NCBI GenBank assembly: GCA_000499405.2
Contig: HG738140.1
Coordinates: forward strand, 14,533,291-14,597,290
Length of the DNA: 64,000 bases
Direction of reading: 5' to 3'
Origin: Onchocerca volvulus
Lineage: Eukaryota > Nematoda > Chromadorea > Rhabditida > Onchocercidae
Shown here: piece by piece, positions 1-12,600 of the stretch
How positions within the stretch are numbered: position 1 is the stretch's first letter
Layout: every line of letters begins with the position of its first letter
Notes under the pieces: model-generated
Told to the model about the DNA's origin: nothing
The model's database searches: none
The model's input: the letters and a program-made list of their open reading frames with translations, nothing else
Program-made: the position numbers and the translations under genes

Positions 1-541
1 GACATGTCACTTTGGTGAAATTCTTCCTTTTCCTCGCTTCCGTTATCATCTTTCTACTGTTTTTTATTTTTGCACTATTCCAATATGCTTCTTTTTTTTT
101 TGACAGTCTTTTTGAGCATTTAATGTTTCACAACCTCAAACTTAGTGTTTTGAAGTTCCATTTTAATTTGATTTGAAATAGGTTTTTCCTTACTATAAGC
201 GATATTTTATGTTGAAATTCTGGAACCAAAGCATACAGTGACGACGCGAAAAGGCTCAAAATGAATGATCAATAATGAATATATCGAATTAGAAAGTAAG
301 TTGGATAATTTTCGACTCAGTGTAAATTGTTCTAGTTTCGACAAAACATACAGTGACCGTTGAGTTTGCTGAGAAAGAGGAATGGAATAGATCAGAATGT
401 TAATTTTAATTTAAATTTAGTGTATTGGTCTTAAACTCTAGTATTGACTGCTTCTTTCTTTTTCTTTTTATGCTGGCACATCCACTTACATAATTAGATT
501 TCAGAATTTCTTCAAAAGAATATAATTTATTCCTGGTTTTG

Positions 542-581
542 CTTTTTCAAAATTCCAGTAAGTTCTGGAATTTTGAAAAAG
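542..581. repeat. Perfect 17-bp hairpin
   Basis: Two 17-bp arms (542-558 and 565-581) are exact reverse complements around a 6-nt loop (TAAGTT). The arm begins CTTTTTCAAAATTCC. There is no U-run or coding context to make it a terminator. It could be a foldback relic or form a hairpin in a transcript. Confidence 0.85.
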
Positions 582-958
582 TCCTTCAGGCACAAGATTT
601 AAATTATTTTGTACGCAAGCTTACTCTTTGTATTACGCATATATGCAAAATTTTGCTTGTAAACACTGTTTAATTTTATATATATTTTCTTATGTTTAAT
701 TTTCCCAGTTTGCTCCATCTTGATAATATATATTATAATAATTGCTTATCTCATTGGTCTTTTTTTGATTCATTTGAACTTACTCAAAATTGTAAGAATT
801 CAAGGCTAATTAAGTGGACAACTTTTTGTTTATCTATTTTCAAGACGAACAAAAGTAATGATTTCAGCATGTTGTAAATTCATGGATTTTGAAGATATAA
901 AGCAATGATACTCTGGAAAGCACATCACATATGGGGGAACAGGAAACATTTTGTAACA

Positions 959-1208
959 TCATAACGGTCTCTTTGTAATCATGAAATACTTTGGTTCTTT
1001 GCCCATGTCAAGATGGGCAGAAGTAACCATTTCAGTGTAAATTTCGGATAACAAAATTTTAGTGGAGCTAAAGTTTTTTCTCTTTACTTCCCTGGAACGG
1101 AATTTGAAATGAAACTTCCATCGCGACAGAGCACTGTCCAAGTATGAGTGCAAATAGTCCCTAGAGAGTTTCTTAAAAAGCAACAATTTTATGAGCTTAG
1201 TTGAAGCA
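959..1208 (-). CDS. Coding-like orphan ORF or terminal exon, unidentified
   Basis: The minus-strand frame is open for about 80 codons and ends at TGA (959-961). The composition is that of a globular, basic protein rather than AT-rich noise: a run of Lys/Arg-rich residues around RSREVKRKNFSS and an ending of KEPKYFMITKRPL. A possible acceptor (CTCGAAG) lies just upstream at about 1209, so it may be the last exon of a gene. The next gene to the right on the same strand, the BARD1 homologue, has its own stop at 1579, so this would be a separate locus. I recognise no family. It could also be a decayed fragment. Confidence 0.3.
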
Positions 1209-1253
1209 TCTTCGAGACATTATTGGCGGCATAATTGCAAAGATCAAACAGAA

Positions 1254-1380
1254 TTTGTAGGATGGCTAAAGAGTTCTACTCCTATTCTTTAGACATCCTA
1301 CAAATCACTTCTCACAATTATTATTTGATGAACAGTTATTACGTTATTACTGTGAGAAGTTGAGTGATTTATAGGATGGC
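1254..1380. repeat. Imperfect foldback element
   Basis: The segment 1295-1316 pairs with 1351-1377 as an imperfect inverted repeat, the second arm carrying a few extra bases. The terminal motif ATCCTACAAATCACTTCTCA recurs as a third partial copy in opposite orientation at 1254-1267. The size and layout suggest a small MITE-like foldback relic downstream of the BARD1 homologue. Confidence 0.55.
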
Positions 1381-1578
1381 TATGACTGATGGATAAATTT
1401 AGAATGCTGATTGAAGAACAAAAAAAATCAGACATTCGAAAGTCTCTATTACTTTTTTAAAAGATACTAAACTATTGATTTCAGCTCTTAATGATCTTAA
1501 TAAATATTTATATACAATAAAAACAATAGAGGTAAGAAGTCATTTTAAATGTCATTTCCATTGTTTCTGAGGAAGATT

Positions 1579-4500
1579 TCATCGATCTTCGGGTCTTAAA
1601 AGTGTAAATTTCGCGATACATTCCATTATCCAAATCGGTGTAACGAGGCTGATGAATTTCTGCTTCACGATTCGTTGTGGCATAGACTGACCTGGCATAT
1701 ACACCGCGAACAAACCGGAGATCTAGAATATTGGAGTTTGGGAAAATCCATAAAAACAAAGTTCATTTTTTAGTGCGAAGATCATATATAAAGAAGTCCT
1801 GCAATAGAATTTTTTGAAATTGGAATTAAGGTACTTCATGAAATGAATTGAAATACTTAAAATTCAAAGGATAGTGATGGACATGTCACCTCATTCAAAT
1901 CATTTTCTGTTCGCGCATGATAAGGTCTTAATCCGCTTTCGACATATTCTTCCGCTTTAGGTTCTCTTCCAAGTATCACACCTCCAGCCATTTGAACCAA
2001 TTTTTTGATTTCACTATCTCGATATGGTAAATATTTATGCTTGCAAAAATAAAAATGGCATCCTCGAAAAAGCCCTGGTTCCTGGAAATATGTGACTTCG
2101 AGAATATTTGCAAAACTAACATGCAACCTTAAAATTTTTCTGATCTTTCCATTTTCCTCTTACGAAATTTGTATGTCTCCCATTCCTATGTAATAGCGAC
2201 GACACTAACTACATTGAATTCAGTCTAAAAAATCTTAAGAGTTTCTGGTGATTCGACAAAACACATATTGCCACATATTGCCCGATATGCTTCATAAACC
2301 CTTATTTAATTTAACTTTGATAAGTAAGATAAAACTAGCTTGGAGCTAACTACTTTCATGAATCTTCCAAGTACTCGCTGCATCAAAAAATCGAGTAACC
2401 TCAAATCACTAACTAAAGAGACTTAACGCGCCAAAATAAAAGTCTGTATAATTTGGCGCAAAACTGCGGGACAGAAAGGAAGACGAAGAAGTAGAGAAAA
2501 AATTTCATTTCCTTTATCTTTGTACTTTCTCTGAAATTCGATGAAAGATGAGGTACTAAGATGAGAAGGGACAAAATGAGAGAAATGAAATTTTTTTAAG
2601 TTATTAAAAGAAACATATCATTAAGAACTAACTGAGAAGGATAAAGACAAAAGGAAAAAGAAACATGTCGTTAATAACTAACTGAGAAGGCGAAAGACAA
2701 AAGGAAAAATTCCGTGACAAAAAAGCTAGGAAATTGTTGCTCTGCATATCTTGATATAATAGCATTAATACGCTAAAGCTTTGCTGATATTATTGACCGA
2801 AATTACCACAGTAATTAGAAATTAATTGAAAGACAAACTAACCATTCTAGCACAATTTTTTCTAGCTTTAGAACATGAATTTTGGGCAAGCAGTTGACCA
2901 TTTCGATTAATAGTTGCAATTTCATACATCTCTTCATCCACAACATCATCTGTTTGCAAACATGCATCCAACCATTCACTCGTTAAAATATATTGTCCAC
3001 GTAACATAGCTTCCAGAATTTCAACTGCATGAAAAACACGTATATCATTGAACAGGAAATATATCAAAAATTATGACTAATTCAAAAGAAACTAATTATA
3101 TTGCCTCAAAACTCTAATGGACAGAAAGCTTTTAGAAACATTAAAAAAATATTTCTGTTTTTTACTTCCCCTCCTAACTCTTACAAGCTTTCAGTTTTTT
3201 CGAACATTCCGTTATGTATTCCTTCTTTTGAAAATATTTCTAAGATTTGCAGATATCCGTAAAATGGTACCAGTGATTTCTGCTGTACGATGTTTTGCTG
3301 CCCGAACAACTAAATGTGTGGCAGTATCGAAATTTGCAGCATCTTTTGAGAGTTTTTTGAAAAAACGTCTACCACGCTCAAGCTTTACATTCGGTAATGT
3401 TGTTGATAGAAACACGGAATATCGCTTGAATTTTAGAGAAGGACATACTGCAAAAAATATTTTTTACTCAAAAATTATTGTTTAAAATACATATTATTTT
3501 TTAAACGTAACTTAGATTCAGGAATGGTATTTTAGATTATTTGGTCTTAGAGTGCACCTTTTTCATCTAAAATATATTTTTGGATATGTACATTCACGTT
3601 TCTAATATGTGTCGTTTTAAACATTTGACTAAAGCTTCTTAAATGATTCCTATATGCATTAGTTACTAAAAAAGTCTCTATCATGCTTGATTTTCAATAA
3701 ATTTTTTCCAACTGATTGAGATGGAGCAGAATGGATATTTGAGGTGGTCTTAGAGTACACCTTCTTCATCTAAAATATGATATTTGAAATGTATACATTC
3801 AGGTTTCTAATATGTGTCGATCGAGATATTTACTTGTCTAAGAGATGTTACATTCGTTAAGTAAATAAATATTCGGTAACTGATATACTCCAAAATTTCA
3901 TGTTTCATCATATCTGTTCTTCGAGAAAAGTAAGTTAATAGTACCAATTTGAACTGGATGAAAAATTCTGCCAAATACTACTCGCATTTCATCATTTTTT
4001 ATGAAATCCATCGGTGTTTCACCCTATAATCTGGAATTTATTATTCTATTTCATCAAAATTTTTAAGAAAAATAATGGAGAAACTCAGAATGACATTTTT
4101 AAACGGGAAATAGTAACAGAATTAATTAAATAATGCAAATGCAAGTCATATTACAGAATAAATAGTGAGAAATATAGTTACTTTTAAATTGTATGATCGT
4201 CGATTTGCTCCTTTCGATAATAAATATTCCACAACATCAACAGCTTGCCAACGCACCGCTGCATGAAGTGCCGTTTCACATAACTCTCCACCTAGTAAAA
4301 TTTGATTAATTAGATTTTTAGAAATTAATTACGATCTTCAATTGACATTTAATAAATTATCACAGACAATGAAACCACTTGATCTCCGAATGTAGCACAT
4401 TTCACAATTTTGATGCTATGAAACGAGTCTTTAAAAAAAAATTGCTCATTATATTGACCATTTCAATTTATTTTTCATCTCAACAAAATTTAACTAAAAT

Positions 4501-7220
4501 TATCGAAATAATTTTGGTTTTTTAGCTAATTTGACAGTTATTTAAAATTCCAAAAACTATACCATGTGCATTGATAAGAGCACCATTTTCAATCAAAATT
4601 TTGCAAATTTCGATGTAATTATGAGCTGCGGCATGATAAAGCGCCGTCAAACCGAGATTATCACTTTGATTAGCATCTTCTCCATTCTATAATTGAAAAA
4701 ATAAAGGAATATGAATTCATTATCTCTTACCAAGCAAATCATTCCTCACTTATATTACAGTGCTCAATTATATCAATTCTACTTATTATGTTATGGCAAA
4801 ATTACTACTTCTAAAGCTTCCAGAAGCTTCTTTTTTGATCCACGTATAGCAGCATTGACTAAATTATATTCGTAACGTTGAAATGGTGATTTGTGAGAAT
4901 TTTGTACTGTTGTTAATGCGATTACATTCGAATTTTCGGCATTTCGACTTTTCAATCCATATTCCGAATCATTAGACTAAAAATTTCTTTTATTTGAGAA
5001 ACATTTAAATAGTGGTAATTTTAAAATATTTATGACAAATGTGACGTTAAATCATTGCAATCTTAAAATTCATTAGAGAAAATGTGGGTACAATTATAGG
5101 ATGTAACTTCTTCCCTTGAGACACCTTTAGCCTTAAATTTTCGAACTGATCAGTGATTCATCGAACAGAAAAGGTCCAGTCGATTTACAGATTCAAACAC
5201 TAATATAAGCTGCGAGTTTTAAAATCATACTACCTTCTTCTTTGCTACAGTTCTCCCAAAAGTGTTTTTGGGTGGTTCCTTAAAGAACTGGAACTTTTCT
5301 GGTTCATCGTAAACATGCAATTGCTCAGTCACTAATTTATCATTTTGGACGGAAGTTCCAGCAACAACAATATTTTCTGTTTGCGTGAATGGTGTAATAT
5401 CATCTGATACCGGAATGATATCATCGTTTGAAACGGGAACTGCTCTGAAAAGCGTAATTAAATCTAGTCCTTTACTAAAAAGTAAGATGATTCTTTACTA
5501 CTGCTGAAAATTAAGTAAATTTAATCCATAGAAGCTGAATTCATATTTTACGATCAAATTTTGGAAAAAAAAATTAAACAATATAAAGACTTGCTCTGAT
5601 AGCAACTCTTCCGGATGCACGTTTATGGTCGCACAACTAACATCACCTTTGATTCCAACATCTTCCTGTGTAGAACAAAACTCTTCTACTGTTCTACGTT
5701 GTTCATCCGCTTCAAGCAGATTAAGCATAATTTGTCCATCACATTGAGAAACGGTGAACTGAAATAGTATGCAATTCTGTCGTATTTTTGATTGACCATA
5801 TTTAGGGATATTGACTTATCATGTCGTCAAATAAAAAATCGATACTGATGCTATTGAACAACATAATTTTGGATATTAAGATGTAAAACATAAAGTTACT
5901 GCTAAGAGTTTTGAACTCTTCGACAATTTAAAACACGCTCAATGTATTAACTTTATCATTATTTTCATTAAATACTGTTAATAAAATCCTCACTAATTTT
6001 TCCTCACAAAACCATTATCTAAATCTGAACCTTAGTTCGCTTCTTTTTTCTTATGGAATAAACTATGGTATTAAGAACCAACTTTGGCGAGAGTTTCCTT
6101 CAGGGACAAAAGACTCTGAAAAAGCTGATCAGCAAAAGTCGCTGATTTCACATGCTGCAATCCAACAGGCAGCAAACATTGTGGACATAATGGGAAAGAC
6201 TTTCCGACACAGATTTCATTAACACATGTCCTGAAAAATTTTTATTTGACTCAAATGTATTTAATAAGGTAAAACTTGAATTCTTCATTCTATTCTTATA
6301 TTAGGGATGATTGGAATATGTAAATTTTGAAGATCTCTAGAAGATATTTCTCGACCATATATTCATTTTCAAAAAGTATCAAAATCAAAAGAGTAGCAAC
6401 ATCAGAAATTGTTGTATAAATTTAATGTAATGTATTAAGGACTAATGAATTAATTAGGCATTAATTCTCGCTGAAAAGAGTTCGATTAATAAATTAAATC
6501 GCTACTTCACTAATCAGTATTTTTCGATCTAAGGAATCAGCTCAATTTCTGACAATTTAATGATAATTATCCTTTGACAGCAAGTGATAAAATTTGAGGG
6601 TTATTGAATTGCATTCAATATACTCTGTTGTATCGATTTCAGGATCACGGGAAAGTTCTCTTATCTAGTTTTTCGAGTAATCTATCTGAGTTGACTTAAT
6701 CCAAAAAAAAGTTCTTTGCTGTATAATATATTTTGAAATGAAAATTTGAGGATAATGCATGTTAAATCGAAAATTTACAAAAAGCCAACGTTTTTCTTGC
6801 TCTTCAAATTTTAGAATAATTCGTACGATTTCTAGATTTATTTCAGAGCCAAATAAAAAATTTACCAACAGAAGACATGCTTGCAAGAAGATCCAATAAA
6901 CTGCAGCTTATCTGATTGTTGATGACTGGAATTTGCAAAATTTATGATGATTCGACGAAAGTTCGAAAATTTTATTCGTTTAAAATTTTAAGGACTCAAT
7001 TAATGATTACTTGACGATGTATTTAAATTCGAAAATGGTTTTTTTTCTTTTTTTTTTTTTTAAATCAAACTTAAGTCTCGGGAAATTGGTAAAAAATTAA
7101 GTAACTATACGAAATAAACACGAAATCTAAACATTATTTGACTAATTGTAGCAAGTACCATTGATCACAACATATTCTTTTCAGGAATGCTTCCGCATGA
7201 TTTAATGTTGAAGCGAACAT
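1579..7220 (-). CDS. brd-1: BARD1-type RING/ankyrin/BRCT protein (BRCA1 partner)
   Basis: Thirteen exons encode about 600 residues: 7159-7220, 6866-6925, 6083-6230, 5591-5758, 5234-5444, 4809-4976, 4563-4686, 4182-4291, 3945-4023, 3271-3447, 2843-3024, 1890-2081 and 1579-1722. The first three rebuild a complete C3HC4 RING: CDQC across intron 1, then CKHVFCWTC across intron 2, then CPQC, with all eight zinc ligands present. Exons 6-8 give ankyrin repeats (LTALYHAAAHNY, ETALHAAVRWQA). Exons 10-13 give two BRCT domains (ILTSEWLDACL; LFRGCHFYF; PIWIMECIAKF before the stop). This order is unique to BARD1. Human BARD1 is 777 residues, so this is a compact form. In the family, BARD1 pairs with BRCA1 through the RINGs as a nuclear E3 ubiquitin ligase in DNA repair. 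Intron phases agree at every junction except exon 4 to 5, where the donor is unresolved (AAAG/GTGATG would fit). The start ATG at 7220 is followed directly by the first zinc-ligand pair. Confidence 0.9.
2610..2709. repeat. Two-copy 50-bp tandem repeat in a BARD1 intron
   Basis: The unit beginning AAACATATCATTAAG at 2611 recurs exactly 50 bp later (2661) with a handful of substitutions. Both copies share AACTAACTGAGAAGG and AAAGACAAAAGGAAA. It lies in the intron between the two BRCT-coding exons 11 and 12. Confidence 0.85.
3538..3820. repeat. Pair of about 75-bp direct repeats in a BARD1 intron
   Basis: A segment at about 3540-3612 (TTGGTCTTAGAGTGCACC through TTTCTAATATGTGTCG) recurs at about 3743-3820 in the same orientation with roughly ten differences. 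Both copies lie in the intron between exons 9 and 10. The bases between them show nothing else recognisable. Confidence 0.75.
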
Positions 7221-8266
7221 TGCTTTACTTAGATTTAAAGCCTTATCAGATTGAATCGATAAGTTTTATAAGCAATGTAATCTGGAAGCTAAAATAAGTC
7301 ATTAATCCGGTCGAATATCTATAAATGTTGTAAGCAGCACAATCTGAAATTAATATCCAGAAGTTTTTGAAATTCGGAGAGAAATCTCCACCGCCACAAA
7401 CCAATTAGCTTGATAACCGTAGTCAATGGCAACCTCACTAGCAACAGCTTAACAGAGAAGTTAGGAAAAGATTTTTTTGAATTTAAATTCTCCGTCAGAG
7501 TCATAATGCAATTTTCTACATCCCAATCATTTTAACGAAATGTGAGTAATTTCCTAAATTGATAGTGTTTCCACCGTGACGAATATCTAGGGATTTTAGT
7601 TATATGAAAGTGTTTAATTATTTGTTTACTGAAGTATTTGTTTGCTTAACTGCGAAAAAAAACTTAACAAGCAAATAGATTAAATTATGTAGTTAAATTA
7701 ACGTAGTTAGAAGTTATTTAAATAAAATGTCCACTCCATCTATGGTGTAGATATCCACTTATACACTTTACTCATCGACTTATAGTTTTTACTGTAATAT
7801 TGCTAAATTAATAATTAGCATATATGTGTTCTTAATACTCTTAGTGTACTTATAGTCTAATATAAGCCTAATCAGTGAATATATTGAGATGCAATTATTG
7901 ATGATTTTTTTTCTGAATGCCCAATTTTTGATGCTTGAAATACATGCTACAATCTAATGAAATCAGAAATATAATCAGGCACAGGAATTACATCTTGGGG
8001 GAAGTGGATACTGCTAGTGAATTGAACCTAGCATTTAAATTGTTTAAATTTAACCATTTTAAAAAATTTATTCATATTTTTGAAATCAGATATTGGCGAA
8101 AATGAGTGATCATATCGGCGATGATGTGCTGAAATTGAAGGATGGAATCAGTTGTTCGTAATAACATCAGAGAAATACTAACGCGGTTCTAATGATTTAC
8201 TGGTTAATTTATACTATTATTGAGAAACGGGAATAATAAATTTAAATAGTCGTACAGTTCAAAAGA

Positions 8267-8326
8267 TTATTTTTGAAAGTTTGGAATCGAAAACTTTTAT
8301 TTTTGAAAGTTTGGAATCGAAAATTT
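8267..8326. repeat. Two-copy 30-bp tandem repeat
   Basis: The unit TTATTTTTGAAAGTTTGGAA starts at 8267 and again at 8297 (period 30 bp), nearly unchanged apart from its last bases. It is probably a slippage duplication; no function is evident. Confidence 0.85.
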
Positions 8327-8534
8327 AGTTTAAGGCTCATTAAAATGCATTTCCTAGTCAAAAGTTTTTGTTTTATGTGTATGTGTAAAAGTTCGGGATA
8401 TTTTTTGAGATCTTACTGAAACTTTTGCGCAACTTCATTGAGAAGATCCAAATCAATACTTAATCACTTTATTTTTACAAATTTTTGTTATAAAATATTC
8501 TTATATTATCTAATGTTATGTCAATCTTACAAAT

Positions 8535-8760
8535 TTATATAAATAAAAATGTAAATGTTCCCTCTTATCCCGGACGGAATTTCGCAAACTCTCCACCGAT
8601 TGTTTTCAAATTTTGACATAATCTTGTGTCCGAGTAGGCCATCATTTTCTCGTAAACAAACTTACTTTTTTTCACGAATCACGTCCGTAAATACTAAAAG
8701 TAAGTGAAGGACTGAATTTTTTGACTCCGCCCCGCATCGCGCCTTCATGAGCATTCGATA
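8535..8760 (+). mobile_element. Helitron 5'-end fragment
   Basis: The segment opens with a degenerate Helitron-like 5' terminus (TATATAAATAAAAATGTAAA). It continues with CTCTCCACCGATTG, TTTTCAAATTTTGACA and GACTCCGCCCCGCATCGCGC. The same words, in the same order, follow the left end of the larger Helitron at 33.2 kb (33240-33365). No coding sequence or 3' hairpin is attached, so it is a truncated or non-autonomous copy. Confidence 0.6.
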
Positions 8761-9053
8761 TACTGTTCAGAGTTTTTTTTTTTTTTTTTTTTTTTGTGAT
8801 TTGCATAAGAAGCATAATGTGTAATGTTACAGGAAAAAAAAAAGAAATATGTAAACGCTGTGTCGGAAAATCCGAAAAATTCATAAAATATAAATATGAT
8901 GAAATAATTGAAATATTTTGTATAATACGAATTTGCAACATTTCTTAGTCGAATGAAACGTTAATCCATATCTTATCCATTGATCTGATACAAAGGTCTT
9001 TATTCTCTCACCTTCCAATCTGTTAAATAAGTTTGTATGCATTATTTAAAGTG

Positions 9054-9480
9054 TTGAAATCCATATTGTTTATCTGGAATGTTCAAAGATTAAAGCTTGT
9101 GTGGATTGTTTATAATTGCAAACATTGTTTATCTCTTATATTTTGTTCTGATAAACAAACCTTTGTATAAATAACTTATAAGCCACCATTTACTAAAAGA
9201 CCAAGAATTATCAATATAAAAAGAAGCTTATAGCGGTCACCAGATCAGTAGTTACTCAGTGGTTTTTCAGTTAATCAACGAACAGTCACTCAGCTCACTT
9301 TACAATCAATATTCTCCAGTTCAATCCAACTCACCTAACCAAATGATCAACTGCAACCGTGATATTATCTAACTTTATCCCATCTAATAACGTAGACAAA
9401 GAATCAATCCTTTGTCAATCAATCAAACCTTTCTCATCAAAATTCGTCTGTGCGATAATGAAAAATTTTCCAGATCATTT
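9054..9480 (+). promoter_or_regulatory. Candidate LTR or insect-like core promoter
   Basis: A TATA box (CAATATAAAAAGAAGC, about 9214) is followed about 30 bp later by initiator-like TCAGTAGTTACTCAGT. A C-rich, T-poor tract unlike its surroundings then runs to about 9440. This layout is typical of an LTR U3/R region. The stretch begins TGTTGAAATCC near 9054. I could not define target-site duplications or an internal coding region, so a solo LTR is only a proposal. Confidence 0.3.
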
Positions 9481-9626
9481 GCCAATAAACAACTTGAAGA
9501 AATTCATGCTAAAAAAGGATTGAAGGCATAAATATTGCCTCCCAAATCCTTGAAATTTCAGAATAATTTTCACAACAATAAAATCTCTCAATGATTATCA
9601 TATAGTATCATCTGCTTCAGTCTTGC

Positions 9627-12600
9627 TCAGACTTGCTCTGGTGCACTTATCGCACTGATCAATGATGTTTCCATTGATGGAGGTGGCTTATTGCCAAATT
9701 GTCTCTTACGTCGAATTTGGCATATTCTGACCATTTGCTTACCATATATCTAAAAAAAAAAAGAAAAAAAAGACAAAAAAGAATAAAATATTATGAACTT
9801 TGAACAAGTTTTCTTCTATTTTTGCAAAATAATCTGTTAAAATGCAAAAATTTATGGCAAATAAAACTTCGAATTAATCAAATTTTAGGAAGGATCTAAA
9901 ATCATGTGAAGTGCTGAAAACAGGATGAACTAAGTAACACAAATAGGTGATAGAAACGTTTACATCTAAAAACTTTATAGCTTTTAAATATATTATTGGA
10001 ATTTACTAAAGAAGCAGCTAAAGCAAACGGTTGAATTAAGAATCATCAATAATCAGTGGTTGATTGGTGGATGATAATTGGAATATTGCTTAGAAATTTC
10101 ACATGGGATCATTGTATTAGAAACTCCCGAATTATTTGATGATTAAATTTGAACTTACACTGATATCGTCATAAAATTCGACGCCTAAATAACAGAACAT
10201 TCCAACCAATAAAATTCCTAATGAAATAAGCAAAAATTGGGCAACATTCGTAAAACGGATGAGGATAAGTCCAAAAGCAAAACCGGTTGATTCCCAAAAA
10301 CGATAATTAGCAAATGCAGTTTCCAACTGACTTGCAGATAGCGCTATCCATAATCCTACAATTTAAGTCATTAAATTTCAGTTTCCCATCATTTCATTCT
10401 TTTTACCATTTTCTTTATTATTTTTGAAATCTTTTTGATAAGGAATGAAAATCTTTGCTAAAATCTTCTGTGAAATGCTTGTTGTTAATCTTTTAAGCCT
10501 AAGCATGTGTTAATTATTAATTAGCTTAATTTAATAAAAATTTCAACCACTTTACTGGCAAATTAAACAAAAACAAATTAGATACCACTGATTTGAGTAT
10601 TCCAAACACCATCAGCCATGCCTAAAACACCAACCATAGCATAGAATAACGATGTGTCACCAGGATTCAGAGGCCAAATCTGGAATTAGTAGTATATTAG
10701 AACGAAAAATGAGCTGAATTGGATAATCTAAAATGCTGAATTCATGTTACCAAATCATTATCCGGAAGAATTTTCAGATATTTCTTTATTGTAATGCAAA
10801 GAATATTGTTTTGATCTTTTCAAAAATCAGAAGTAGCGATCATTACGATATTAATTCAGCGGTTAAAATGTAAGTCAAAAATTTGCTATAACGAGAGAGC
10901 CACAAAAAAGTGACTAAGACAACCTCTAAATCGGAGCTTAATTATCAAAATTTGCGAACGAAACTAACCAACAGTGTTAATGAAACAAGCATACTAATAA
11001 CAGCACCAAAAACAAACAAAGGCATTCGCCCGAACAATTTCATTAGTGGACCGAAAACCAGGCTACAAATGGCATCTGCTACACCAAAAGCTGTCATCAC
11101 AAATCCAATTTGGCCAATGCCAAGGCCGCAACCTATATAAGCCTTAAAAAGAAATCATTTCTTAACTTCATCTATCAAAAAAATTTCACCCATAGATAAA
11201 TGGCATCTGCTAATCAAATATATCGCTGATTCATTTTTGGCAGCGAGAAGAAAAGTTTGTTAAATAGATTTACAAAACAAAAAAAAGTTACTTTTGTATA
11301 AAGGCCTACGATAAATGCTTGTTCAGTACCGCTGAAAAATGTTAGTGGCACAAGTAATAATGATTTTGGATAAGTAAGATTTCGGAATATTGCTTTGCAA
11401 ATATCTGTTGAAAAGAATGGTGCTTTTAATCTGCAATGAATAATCATTTTGCTAAATAATTTTAAGATTTTTGAATTTCGCAAGTGATTTAATCGCAATT
11501 TCCAAAAATTTTTGGTTTGCTAATTCTTTTTGATTTTCAAAAATCTGAAAAATTAGTTTTCGCAGCATTCTTAATTTTTTAATCTACTATAAGAATTTAA
11601 ATTAAGTTTGTATCGATCAGTTCACAAATTTCTAACTATTTCCTATTTATCTTCGGCAACTATTACAAATTAATGGTCTTAATTCAGGTCAAAAAAGATG
11701 ATAGAAGAAGGTAAGAAAAAAATTTTAATTTAAATTTCCTTAGATAAACCCTAAGAACTAATGCATGATATTTGGAACTCCTCATGAATTTTCTTCTCAA
11801 CAACAACTTTATTAGTTTTTAATTCCCTTTTACTGTTTGAATTACGTCTAAACTTTTTAAGATTCCCAATATTATGGTAAACGTTTTCACAAATAATTTT
11901 AAATTGCTCAAAAATTATTTGCAGGAAATTATTTAAGAATTTACCAAAAAATTTCTTTGATATAGTAAATTATGCGATCATTTAGCAAAATTAAAGTTAT
12001 AAGAGGCTTACTATACTAATCATCATGTCGATCTGTTTATTGTGCTGCTAATTTTAATACATTAACCTAATAGTATTTTAGTTGATTTACTTGAAATTTC
12101 CGGATATTTGATATTTTTCTTTTCTTTTGCTTAATATTTCCAAACATTATTTCCATCATTTTTGTATGATCTTTTGATGATTATTCCTTCAATATTGCCT
12201 ACTAGTGTTGCAAGTATAAATTTGAATTCCAGAAAAGGTGTTCACAAAAATGCAAATTGAAGTAACACTCATATATTGATATTTCAACCTTTCAAAAAAA
12301 AGAAATAATTCGCCGCAAAATAGGCACAACCTGGCGATTTCATCTTTTCGAAGCGAATTCAAAAAAAGTAGCACAATCATTAGTGCAACGATGGTACAAC
12401 AAAAATAGATGCCACAAAGAGATAAATAAACACTTTGTGCTGGCCGTCGTAAATTTTCGATTGCTTGTTCGCTTAAGTATGATATATTATCACGAAAGAA
12501 ATGACCACAGCTGAAATTTACTTACTTTAAGCATTAGTTTTGTTTAATTCAACATTTTAGGCAATAATCTGAATAAAATGGAAATTTGAAGTTTTAATTT

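Larger units (their letters stand above)
7221..9626. other. Intergenic region between BARD1 and unc-93 homologues
   Basis: The 5' end of the BARD1 homologue and the 3' end of the unc-93 homologue face each other across 2.4 kb. I see no coding exon. The contents are the small tandem repeat, the Helitron-type fragment and the candidate LTR/promoter listed separately, plus a 20-plus T run near 8773. Confidence 0.6.

Noticed and set aside
1508..1759. Minus-strand ORF of 83 codons at the 3' end of BARD1
   Set aside because: It is in the wrong frame. The BRCT C-terminus (PIWIMECIAKF) is in another frame after an acceptor at 1723 and stops at 1579.
3117..3485. Plus-strand ORF of 122 codons
   Set aside because: It is antisense to the first BRCT exon of the BARD1 homologue (3271-3447).
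10910..11140. Plus-strand ORF of 76 codons
   Set aside because: It is antisense to an unc-93 exon (10969-11142).
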